Positions 20,874-30,151 of a stretch of DNA of 64,000 nt are shown here, piece by piece (positions within the stretch are counted from its first letter, which is position 1; the number at the start of each line of letters is the position of its first letter). The stretch lies in NCBI GenBank assembly GCA_001599935.1, contig BCIJ01000001.1, forward strand, positions 312,277 through 376,276, in the 5' to 3' direction. Below the pieces are notes generated by a model. The model was not told the origin of the DNA, did not search any database, and saw nothing but the letters and a program-made list of their open reading frames with translations. This DNA comes from Holtermannia corniformis (taxonomy: Eukaryota > Basidiomycota > Tremellomycetes > Holtermanniales). The position numbers and the translations under genes were made by a program.

Positions 20874-23411
20874 ATGGTCGGCCCTACCGCGTTCCCAAAA
20901 GTCTACACCGTCAACGGCCCATCCTCAACGTCCTCTCCCTCGCTCCCAACATGGCTCACAACCAAGACGCGCCCCACAAAGACGGCCAAGAAGCGTCAAA
21001 AGACGCAGCACACGCTCGGCCAGCTCGAACTCATCCAAGACTTTGCGTTTCCCGAATCCGCCATCAAGATCAAGACGACGCCAGATGGATTGCATGCGAT
21101 CGGGACGGGCGCGTACAAGCCGATGATGAAGGTCTGGGATCTAGAGCAGTTGACTGTCAAGTTTGAGCGTGTGACGGACGCTGAGAACGTAGACTTTGCG
21201 GTATGTCGGTGCGGCACGCGAGCGTTGGGAGACTAAGGGGTCGTACAGATCCTCTCAAATGACTGGACAAAGACTCTTCACTTGCAGCGTGACCGCTCGC
21301 TTTCGCTGCACACCCAAGGCGGCCTGCACCACTCGCTCCGGTTACCGCGCTACGGTCGTGCACTAGCCTACCATTCGCCCTCATGCGACGCCCTCGTTGC
21401 CTGTACCGGACTCGAAGTCTTCAGACTCAACCTCGAACAGGGGCGCTTCATGACCCCCCTCACCATCGGTCAAGGGCCCAGCGAAGACGTCGGGGGCGTA
21501 AACTGCGTCGACGTCAACCCGCGCCACGGTCTCTGGAGTCTGGGTCTCGAAGGCGGCGGCGGGACGGTTGAATTCTGGGACCCACGCTCAAGAACGGCTT
21601 TGACCCGGTTGCAACTGCCGGCGGCTGACTTGCTGCCGACGCAGGGCCTCAGCACGGGCTCGCTGTACGCGCCCAACCCGTTGAGTGTCAGCGCTCTCAA
21701 GAGTCATCCAACCGACGGGCTCTCGTTGGCCGTCGGGACGAGCTCGGGACATACGCTGCTGTATGATCTACGGTCGCCAAAGGCGTTTGCAGTCAAGGAC
21801 CAAGGTTACGGCGAGGCCGTCAAGGTGGTTGATTGGCTGCGTGGCGGCGGTCCGCAAGAGGACATGGGCCGCGTCGTCAGTGCCGACAGCAAGGTCGTCA
21901 AGGTCTGGGGCAAGGAGGATGTGCGTTGTGCCTGTACCGTTTGGTTTGCGACCTGTGTTAATCACTCACAGCCATCTACAAATCACCTGTCGCTTCACCC
22001 ACCCGCGCCTTTGGTCGACCTCCATCCCGTGCCAGAAACAGGCTTGATCATGGTTGCATGCGATGCCGCCGCCCTGTCCTCATACTATGTGCCCGAGATT
22101 GGGCCGGCACCAAAGTGGGCCAGCTTCCTCGACAATGTCACCGAGGAGCTCGCCGACGACCCCGCGGCTGGGGGTGCCAGCAAAGGCGCATACAGCGACT
22201 TCAAGTTTGTCGACCGAGCCGAGCTGGACACGTACGTAAACATCGTCTTCTTTACCGCGCCGCTAACGCATCGCTCAGCCTCGGCCTCACTCACCTCATT
22301 GGCACGCCAACGCTCAAACCGTACATGCACGGCTACTTTCTCTCTCTCAAGCTCTACTCTGCCGCCCGGCTCATTGCCAACCCGCAATCGTACACCGAGC
22401 ACCGCGAGCGCATCCTCACCGAGCGCCTGGCCGCACAGCACGAATCCAGGATCAGAGCGAAAAAGGATCAACCAAAAGTCAACCGGGCGCTCGCAGAGCG
22501 CGTGCGGAAGAACGAGGAGAAGGACAAAGACCGGGCGAGGCAGAAGCGGGAACGATTGGGCGAAGAGGCGGAGGCGGTGGAGGGCGAGCAAGGCACGATC
22601 CTCGAAGACCCGCGATTCAAAGAACTGTGGGAGAACCCGGATTTCGAGGTCGACGAGGACAGTCGCGAGTTTGGCATGCTCAACCCGGCGACTGTACACA
22701 ATGTGAGTTGGCACGGTCGAGCGCGACTGGCGGCCGATGCTGACATCCTGCAGGCTCGCAAGAAGACGGCCGTCGAGGAGGAAGAGGACGAGAGCGCGAG
22801 CGCGTCTTCGGACGGTCTGGGCGAGAGCAGCGAAGACGACGTGGACAGCGACGAGAGCGACGATGGCGGTGAGTTTTCGTTGGTGCTCAGATGGAACCAC
22901 GGCTGACCTCTCAGATCTACGCCAATACGACCCACGCAATTTCAAACCGTCCGAACGCCCGACCCAAGGCGGCTCTCTTGCACGCGTCGGTGCCAAACAG
23001 CGCGATCGCCCCCGTCTCGTCTCGGGCACAGGCGAGATCGACGACTCTCGACCCCGTCCGTCCTCGACCTTTGGTCAACGTCTCTCGAGCCAGCCACAAC
23101 GGTCTGGCAAGTCACGCGAGCGCGACGGGAAACCCGAGGGTGTGCTCGCGATGCGCAAGCAGGCCGACGGCGGGATGGAGATGTCATTCATCCCATCCGG
23201 ACCAAGTGGTGCTGCCGAAGACGGGCGCGATTTCGATGGCGAGGGTGGAGCCAAGGAACGGCGGAGGAAGAAGCCAGAGACGTTCGGTGCCGGCCTCGAA
23301 AAGGGTGGCGATGAGCCTGAGCACGAGCTCGATGGCGACGCGAAGAGCGGGCGCACGAAACGGAGAGAGGTTGGGCGCAGCGCGTCCAAGAATGTCTTTA
23401 GGAAGCGATAG
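20874..23411 (+). CDS. ENP2: ENP2/NOL10-like WD-repeat ribosome biogenesis protein
   Basis: Nucleolar WD40 protein of the small-subunit processome needed for 18S rRNA maturation. The N-terminal block VYTVNGPSS followed by KTQHTLGQLELIQDFAFPE and TPDGLHAIGTGAYKP matches the family. It continues with MMKVWDLEQLTVKFERV and the beta-propeller (NCVDVNPRHGLWSLGLEGG, VEFWDPRSRTAL, VVSADSKVVKVWG). The conserved DVKF-like segment YSDFKFVDRAELD precedes the NUC153-type region FKELWENPDFEVDEDSREF. A charged tail has GEMSFIP-like MEMSFIPSGP, RRRKKPETFGAGLEKG and a basic C-terminus. Introns are near 21200-21250, 21920-21972, 22230-22278, 22704-22752 and 22870-22914. It ends only 25 bp from the stop of the convergent gene. 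Confidence 0.94.
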
Positions 23412-23436
23412 GAGCCAGTACATGTATGTATCATCA

Positions 23437-24332
23437 TCAATGCGCCTTTTGCGCCTTTTTCCACTGCTCCTTTTGGTACGATGCACTCGACGTGTTTCTG
23501 AACGGGAAGCTTGACGTGTGCTTGTCTGCGCCCTGGCCGAGAGAGATTCGTCAGCGCCGACGTCTCGTCGATGCTACGCACCGTCTTGCGACTTCTCAAC
23601 CCATCGTTGCCGAACGCGGCGACCCACCACCCCCACGCGGCGATAGCTGCGTGGCCAAACGAGAGCGTGGTGCTCAAGCCGCCGCCGATGGCTTTAGCTT
23701 GCGTGTTGTAGCAGATGAACGACAGCAGCGTGAACAATGCTGTGATGATGAACAGCAACGGCAAGCGGAGCGGGTTGGCTGGGATATGCGTTGGGACCTG
23801 GATATGCGTCAGCATGTTGACTGTCAGCTGGGACGGCTGGCTGCTGTACCACGGCCAACGCACCGTGATCAGACAGACGGCGGCAAAAGTCAGACAACCC
23901 CAGCCGAGCATGGAGCACAAGAAAGCCTCGAGCGGGGTTAGAGTATCGAAATGGTCTCCGGACCCGCGGTTGGAGCGCGCCGAAGCGGTTGCGGACGCTG
24001 TGAAATCGGCGAGCGAGGCCGTTTGGGTGAAGAAGAGGAGTAGGCGCGGGAAGAGAAGGAGCGGGAGTGCTTGGACAAACAGCCTGGCAGTTTCAGCTCT
24101 CCGCGATGAAAGGACGGATAGAGTCGATGTACCAGCTAGCGGCTCCAAGCCCCCACGCACTGATACTGTCCATGTTCCCCTCTTCGTACGCTTGGACCGC
24201 CGCTCGCGCCTTGTCGGAGGCGTGTGCGAACCCGGCTGAGAGTGAGGTCGCCGCTGGCTCGGCCGAGGCCGCGGCTGATGCGCCAACAGGCTGTAGCTCG
24301 ATGTTGTCTTGCTTAGCTGCCCTTCGCGACAT
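23437..24332 (-). CDS. Multipass membrane protein of unknown function
   Basis: The ATG at 24332 begins MSRRAAKQDNIELQPVG, a soluble N-terminus of about 60 residues. A 48-nt intron then restores the frame from GLGAAS into WLFVQALPLLLFPRLLLFF, the first of four to five hydrophobic helices (FLCSMLGWGCLTFAAVCLI, LLFIITALFTLLSFICY, LSFGHAAIAAWGWWVAAFG). A last short intron gives the basic end QAHEQWKKAQKAH and the stop at 23437. It looks like a conserved fungal membrane protein, but I cannot name it. A long minus-strand frame reading through the intron and into ENP2 is not the real product. Confidence 0.75.
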
Positions 24333-24892
24333 GGTTGACCTGTTGCACTCGAGGCGGCGAGGTAGGCGACCTGCTTGGAGGCGACTGCGCGTGGCACGGT
24401 CGACTACGCGTCATCGATTTGCCACCCCCGGCAATGTGGCACTCGAACGAAGACATGGGCTTGACCGAGAGTGCTCTTCATGGCCTGATCAGTGTCTGCA
24501 AGCGTCAGAGATCTTCAGGTTCTACCATGTAGTAGGCAGCTCGCTCTCAGCAGTGATCGTCCGACGCTCACATCTACATCGATGTCGCGGCGAGTCAAGG
24601 CATCTCAGTTCCGTGGACGATGCGGCCTGCAGCTCTCTTCATCTCAGTGCGCACCAACAGCCTCTCGCATGTATCTAGACACCTGCACTGCAGAAGGCAG
24701 ACCCCGTAGTGCTTGCCCATGCTCGCGCATGTCCGCCAGTTATCGGATAACGCCAACCCCCTCGTTAACGCCGTAACCCCGCGATCGGACTCCACCGCCG
24801 CCCCTGACTCGCTCTTTTGGGAGCGGCCAACGACAGCCCATCGTTCACACAGCAACGACCACCCCACAAAGCCGTCAAACAAAATTGCAATC
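24333..24892. promoter_or_regulatory. Divergent intergenic region, membrane protein / ISU1
   Basis: 560 bp between divergent ATGs. No supported coding sequence. Confidence 0.45.
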
Positions 24893-25895
24893 ATGCGCTC
24901 AACAGTCCTCCGAACAGTCTTTGCGTCCTCGTCGATGGCTCGACCAGTCTTGCGCGCAGGCGTCGCTGCGAGGCCCGTGGTCCAGGTGGCGAAGCGCGGA
25001 TACCACGAAAAGGTCATTGACCACTATGAGAACCCGCGAAACGTGAGTTTACATCTGTGGAGACGCGCAGAGATCGTCCTGCCGAGGTGTTGTAGCGCGA
25101 CTGGCGTTACACGCTCTCAGGGGGCGGTCATCTGTGCTGATCTAGACCGAGACTCGAGACTGACTTGGCTCGCAGGTCGGCAACATGCCCAAGGCAGACT
25201 TTGACGTCGGGACAGGTCTTGTCGGTGCACCAGGTAGGTCCATATGCTCGTTCTGCTGCAGTATGTACTCAGTCTGACCTCGTCTCAGCCTGTGGCGAGT
25301 AAGTCCGATCTGATCGGGATTCGCATCCGATCTCGACTGACGTGATCCTTTCTTCTACCAGCGTGATGAAGCTGCAGATCCGTGTCGGTGAAGATGGCAC
25401 GTCGTGCTTCAGCGACATTCGCATTGGGCTGACCAACGTCGGATATAGGCATCATCTCGGATGTCAAGTTCAAGACGTTTGGTTGTGGCTCGGCCATCGC
25501 TTCGTCGTCTTACATGACAGAGCGTGTCAAGGGCATGACGCTCGAACAGGCTGGCGCCGTCAAGAACACCGAGATTGCAAAGGAGCTGTGCTTGCCGCCC
25601 GTCAAGCGTGCGTCCAGGTGTCGAGCACCCGAAGCCGACGACTGACGATCTCTTCAACACATAGTGCACTGCTCGCTGCTGGCCGAGGACGCAATCAAGG
25701 TATGTCGGCTGTCATCAACTGCAAACTTAGCAACGCTGACAATCGACAGTCTGCGATCAAAGACTACCAGATCAAGCGCTCCAAGCGGCTCGCGGTACGT
25801 TGTACCATCTCTTTCTCACAATGCAGGACGGGCTAACCATCTCTCAGTCTGCCGGCCCTGCCAAGATTGAAACCACCGTCTCGGCCTCTGCCTGA
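24893..25895 (+). CDS. ISU1: Mitochondrial iron-sulfur cluster scaffold protein ISU1
   Basis: Scaffold on which the Nfs1/Isd11 desulfurase builds 2Fe-2S clusters in the matrix. It has an Arg-rich presequence (MRSTVLRTVFASSSMARPVL) and then YHEKVIDHYENPRN. Downstream are VGNMPKADFDVGTGLVGAPACGD with the first cluster Cys, ISDVKFKTFGCGSAIASSS with the second, the chaperone-binding motif LPPVK and LHCSLLAEDAIK with the third. It ends IKDYQIKRSK and a short acidic-polar tail. The gene is highly fragmented: residues of PACGD are encoded by a 10-nt micro-exon at 25289-25298. The following intron has two candidate donors 9 nt apart, GT at 25388 or GC at 25397, with one acceptor at 25447-25448. Confidence 0.96.
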
Positions 25896-26165
25896 GCAAT
25901 GCAGGATGCCGGAAAGGGCAGATGGAGGGTTTGTAGCTGTACTTTGGCCACGAGGGCCGTGTATACATTGTATGGGAGGCGACCTTGCACTCGATGATAT
26001 GAGATTGCGACGTGAGACTGAGCACCGGGCGGGTTCACCTAGCAGAGCACTCGAGGCAGAGGGGTTGCGGCGTTTGAACAAATCCCGCCACGCGACGGCT
26101 CACAGTGCTCGTCTTGACTTTTGGCTATCCAAGCTCTGGCCTGTCAGCACTCAACAAGACTCAGA

Positions 26166-26816
26166 ATGCTGTCCAATACTGCACGAGCAGGCGGCAGCCG
26201 CGCAAGTCAAGCCATTGCATCCTCATCTCGCACCCCCTCCGCCCGTGCCTCCTCATCTACCGCAAAACCACACCTCCCAAACGGCCGCCTCCCCGCCTCA
26301 ACCCTCCGCACTCTCATCGACCTACACCACACCTCGTCCTCCTTCCTGCACAACCCCGCGACGCTCCCGATCGGTATCACGCGCACGTTCCGAGACTACG
26401 ACAAGGATTCATGCGAATCGTACGCTTCGTTTGCAGCGCGCGTCAAATCGCTCCAGGCGACCCCTGGTTCAGCTCGTCTAGTCGGCCGCGGGGTTGGCTA
26501 TGATTCGATCGGCGAGGCTGGTGATCGGAACCTGGCGGCTTTCAAGCAGCGTCCGAGGGTGAATGATCTGTTCAAGCCGGTCGTCGAGGGAGATGAAGCC
26601 AAGCCGAGTTGGTCGGCGGCGGTCACGAGAGCGTATTACGATCAGCCTAGTCCGCGCGAGAGGGCCGTGAGAGAGGCCATGTATGGCAGCTGGGAGGAAG
26701 GCAACTCGATCCAGCCGGGTTTGGAGGGTGTGCTGGAGTATCTCGAGATCGAGGCCGGTGAGCCGCAGTCGGCCCAGGTGCAGGAGTCGGCGCAGGAGAC
26801 CGAGAACGCGCAATAG
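26166..26816 (+). CDS. Putative mitochondrial protein of unknown function, 216 aa, single exon
   Basis: Starts MLSNTARAGGSRASQAIASS, an Arg/Ser/Ala-rich leader typical of a matrix presequence. This is followed by LRTLIDLHHTSSSFLHNP, the block RTFRDYDKDSCESYASFAAR, DLFKPVVEGDEAKPSWSAAV and PSPRERAVREAMYGSWEEGN. The C-terminus is Glu/Gln-rich (QVQESAQETENAQ). It may be a fungal mitochondrial ribosomal or respiratory accessory protein, but I cannot match it to a named family. The frame is open upstream to 26121 without an ATG, so 26166 is the likely start. Confidence 0.7.
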   Translation: MLSNTARAGGSRASQAIASSSRTPSARASSSTAKPHLPNGRLPASTLRTLIDLHHTSSSFLHNPATLPIGITRTFRDYDKDSCESYASFAARVKSLQATPGSARLVGRGVGYDSIGEAGDRNLAAFKQRPRVNDLFKPVVEGDEAKPSWSAAVTRAYYDQPSPRERAVREAMYGSWEEGNSIQPGLEGVLEYLEIEAGEPQSAQVQESAQETENAQ

Positions 26817-26985
26817 CATGACGCATGTATCACCATCCAGCACTATCTCCATGACGCGACTGACAGCGCGGTTGATGGTGGGATCCGCAGGCACAGTCGA
26901 GCTTCTTATGGTGGAGCGAGCAACTGATCGACATGACGTCTACGCAGCTACCTCCTTTGCGCTCACAACGTCATGTTCTGTATAG

Positions 26986-26991
26986 TATAAA
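26986..26991 (+). promoter_or_regulatory. TATA box of the small basic protein gene
   Basis: Perfect TATAAA, 38 bp upstream of the ATG at 27024, the same geometry as the secreted Cys-rich peptide genes. Confidence 0.6.
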
Positions 26992-27023
26992 GAGAGCCGC
27001 CTGCCGCGGACACGACCACAATC

Positions 27024-27443
27024 ATGTTCGGCTCACGTACCCGTCACTCGCACCACCAGCCCCTCGTGGCCACCGCACCATCAACGCGCACAACCCCAAT
27101 GTTCCGTCAGACTCGCCACTCACGGACCACTCCGAGACGCACCAACCGCATTCGAGGGCTACGCGCGGTACGTCTCGAAGCGTGCGTGTTGCAATGCGCC
27201 TGATGTGCGAAAAGGCAATCTCGAACCCGCGGACGACGACGCATGGCCGTCACAAGGCTCAGCGTGATCTCGTGAGCATGGGAGCCAAGCCGACCCGGTG
27301 CGTGATTGCATCGAACCGGTAGAGGGTAGAAGGGCTGACGGACTTGCAGGCCATCACTTGGCACGCGGATTCGCCACTGGCTGCACTTGCCGGCAAAGTC
27401 GCACCGCCGTCGCACAACGGCCGCGACGGTACACAGCTATTAA
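27024..27443 (+). CDS. Small Arg/His/Thr-rich basic protein with Con-6-like motif, 106 aa
   Basis: Three exons, 27024-27167, 27215-27297 and 27350-27443, with phases 0 and 2, all GT-AG. The N-terminus is very basic and Thr-rich (TRHSRTTPRRTNRIRGLRA). The centre AISNPRTTTHGRHKAQRDL resembles the short repeat of conidiation-6-type proteins (G-Y/L-x-A-A-x-x-N-P-x-T). The C-terminus SLGTRIRHWLHLPAKSHRRR is amphipathic and basic. A TATAAA box lies 38 bp upstream, suggesting sharply regulated expression. The resemblance to Con-6 is from memory of the motif and is moderate; a stress- or spore-induced role is inference. Confidence 0.65.
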
Positions 27444-27669
27444 TCGTGTGCGAGGTTGAGATGGCAAGAGAATATAGTGAATGTGTAGCAAGCAATGACG
27501 AGAGACACGACATGTAATGATGAGGATGAACGATGAAACTGCGCTTTTCAGTGTCAGCGGATGCCTAGTGTACACGCCTTCTGCATTGAAGCGTCTGTCA
27601 ACAGGAATCGTGTACTCGTGACATGACGCGCAGACGTGCAGAGAACGCAGGCACTATAAACTACTACCA

Positions 27670-29954
27670 TCACTGATCCTTTTTCGAATCCTTGTTCAAC
27701 TGGAGTTCCGGCACCTCGCCATCAACGGCCGACGCTCCCAGCGCAAGCGGGCTCGTATCCAGCCCCGAGGCAGGCTTGCGAAGCGTCGCGGGGGAATCAG
27801 AGGAACCCTCAGGGCTAGGCGGTTGCGTGCTAGCCGTTGATGCGGACGATGAGATCGTCTCCATCTCTTTACGCAAACGCTCGAGCTCGCGTTCGAATCT
27901 GTGGTGGTAAGCTCGGGGTGTGCTGGTCGACTACCATCACTCACTTGCGACCAAAGACTTCGACATAGAACGTCGCACCGTTCCAGGCTGAGACACTGAA
28001 GATGGTGATGAGGAAGGCACCGCTCCACCGCGGGCTGTGGATAAACAGACACGCAGGTGGGATCATGTAGATGATCGAATAAACTGGCGCGTTGTCAGCG
28101 TACTGTCCGGTACCTGATAGCATCACTGACCAAGCTGACCGGCCATGAAAGACACTTCGCGATACTGCGGCGGGATCCCTTGCAGCATCTTGCCGATTGT
28201 GCCGCGCTTGTCGTTGAGCATGCTGTCGTTCATATCAGTGCTTGAAAATACGAGAAACTGCTGCGAACTCACTAGCGGAAGCTTGTTTGGCGTTCCCCGG
28301 ATTCGACCTTGGTCTTGCGATCTACCAAGATGAACTATGTCACATCAGCGCCGCTCAGACTATAGTCAGGACGGGGCTTACCTTCCAGTAGAGACCCTGC
28401 CAGATCATATCTGCGATACAGTCAGAACTTTGCACCGCATTGCCGAGCTACGTACAGGGTACGGCACTGAGGAGAATCATCTGCCACCACTTGTAGTCGT
28501 CCACACCCCTGAGAGCCGGATAGCGTTCCTCGGCGTTTTTGTAAACATGTCTATCTGTGGTCAGCTCGGGATCAGGTTCAAAATCGGAGGATCAAACCTG
28601 ATCACGGTGAGGACGAGCGGCGGATACCTGTGTTGCTCTTTAGCTCGTCTCCATCATCCAGCAGTGATCTAACATACATATGGATGAAGAGACTGGTGAC
28701 CTTGTCGAGCGAGTGGAAGACGAGGGAATTGCGCCATGTGATGATTGCACTAGCAATTGGGCCTGGTGCACTTAGCGGCGCTTACACAGTGAGAGAAGGC
28801 AGCCTACCCAGAGTCAAGAGATAGCAGCAGATGTAGAATGCAGTGCTGGACGGGAAGATCCATATCCACACGAGGTCGAGAATGTTCACAAAGTAGCACA
28901 GGCTATGTGCGGTGAGCGCTCGACTTGGCATGTTATACGTCACTCACTCTGTCAGATCGTCAGTCGGGCTTCACGACGCTTTAGGGTGATGGAACCTACC
29001 GAATAGAAAGTAGTGATACGCCTTGCGCTTGTAGCTCCAAATCCGCGTCGGCAGGTAGAAAGCCGACTGAACAGTGTACGCAAAGGGTAGCCATTCTGGC
29101 GCCATACCAAACAGCAGACAGGTGAAGGTGAGGGACAGAACACCAAAGAGAAAGGCTGAGCGTAGGGTCAGCGTGACCAGGCGTAGCCCGGCGTGCTTGA
29201 ACGCACAGACTTTGTCCCTGGTCCGGACAATCTGGGCAGACTGCCATGTTGTGGACAGGTGCGTGACCTTGGCAGCGAGCTGGTGTTATCAGTACCCATG
29301 TCTGAAAACGAGCACACTGACCTTGAGACGGATGCGCTCGACATCGCGCTCAACCTCGAGCCGATAGCGCCGCTTCTCCCGTCCCTCGGCCGTACTAGCC
29401 TGCTCCTCTTCGTTGTCCTCGACGTAGAGGATCGTACTACCCCCACCACGGGGTGTACGAAGACCCTTTGGAATCAGTTCAGCGGCCTTGTTCTTGAGCC
29501 TCGCCGACTGCGCCTTGAGTCTGCGTTCGAGGAGATCGATTCGGGAGTCTGAGGGGTGCCATGAGAGGAAGATGAGCACCGTGGTCAGCACATGGCGTAG
29601 CTGCATGACTGATGGGTCGACCGAGTGCTCACCAAAGTACGTCTCGACGACATCTGAGCGCAGGCAAGGGCGAGGTCATGACGTGTATGCGCAAAGGAGA
29701 GAGGAGTGCAGATCCGGGGTATAGCAAAGGTAAATACAACAAACTTTGTCAGCTACCGATACACTGGAGCAGGGGTAGCTTGACCCACCGAACAGCGTCA
29801 TGGCGCCAGCCCAGTCATCACCGGCCCATCTCTCGTATTTCTCAATTCCGCCCTTGAAGACGTTGCCAAAGCTTGACGGGGACCGGTGCAGCGCCGGCCG
29901 AGGAGACGCTGGCGGCTGGCCATCCGCCTGTGGAGGTGACAGCAGCGGGTCCAT
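27670..29954 (-). CDS. GPC1: Glycerophosphocholine acyltransferase GPC1
   Basis: ER membrane enzyme acylating glycerophosphocholine to lysophosphatidylcholine (yeast YGR149W family, formerly DUF2838). The N-terminal soluble part has FGNVFKGGIEKYERWAGDDW and a helical Arg/Lys-rich segment (RIDLLERRLKAQSARLKNK). Membrane blocks follow: AFLFGVLSLTFTCLLFGMAPEW, FYLPTRIWSYKRKAYHYFLFDLCYFVN, and the signature TWRNSLVFHSLDKVTSLFIH reaching YPP. Downstream are DDYKWWQMILLSAVPY, QGLYWK, GNAERQ-like residues before SFR, PACLFIHSPRWSGAFLI and WNGATFYVEVFGRKFERELE. The tail is Ser/Pro-rich and acidic. It is split by about ten short introns; motif order and length match the family. Confidence 0.93.
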
Positions 29955-30151
29955 AGCTCAGTATCGTGCAGTGTGCAGTTGCGCGTCGTTGTAGCTGATG
30001 AGAATCTCGCTCAGTGCAGTGCGGGGCTGCACACATGACGCGTGTTTCAGATTCCGTGGCGCCGCAAGCACTATCGACCGGTCGGGCACTACGAGATACA
30101 TACATGGCCTGTAGAGCTATACAATCAATTACCTATAAATACGAGAGATCC

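Noticed and set aside
22085..23029. 314-codon minus-strand frame opposite ENP2
   Set aside because: A shadow of the biased codon use of ENP2, with low-complexity composition and no motifs.
24060..24150. Apparent frameshift in the membrane protein gene
   Set aside because: A phase-2 GT-AG intron of 48 nt joins GLGAAS to WLFVQAL and restores the frame.
23075..24397. 440-codon open minus-strand frame overlapping the end of ENP2
   Set aside because: It reads through an intron and across the opposite gene. The membrane protein is obtained with a 48-nt intron near its start and a stop at 23437.
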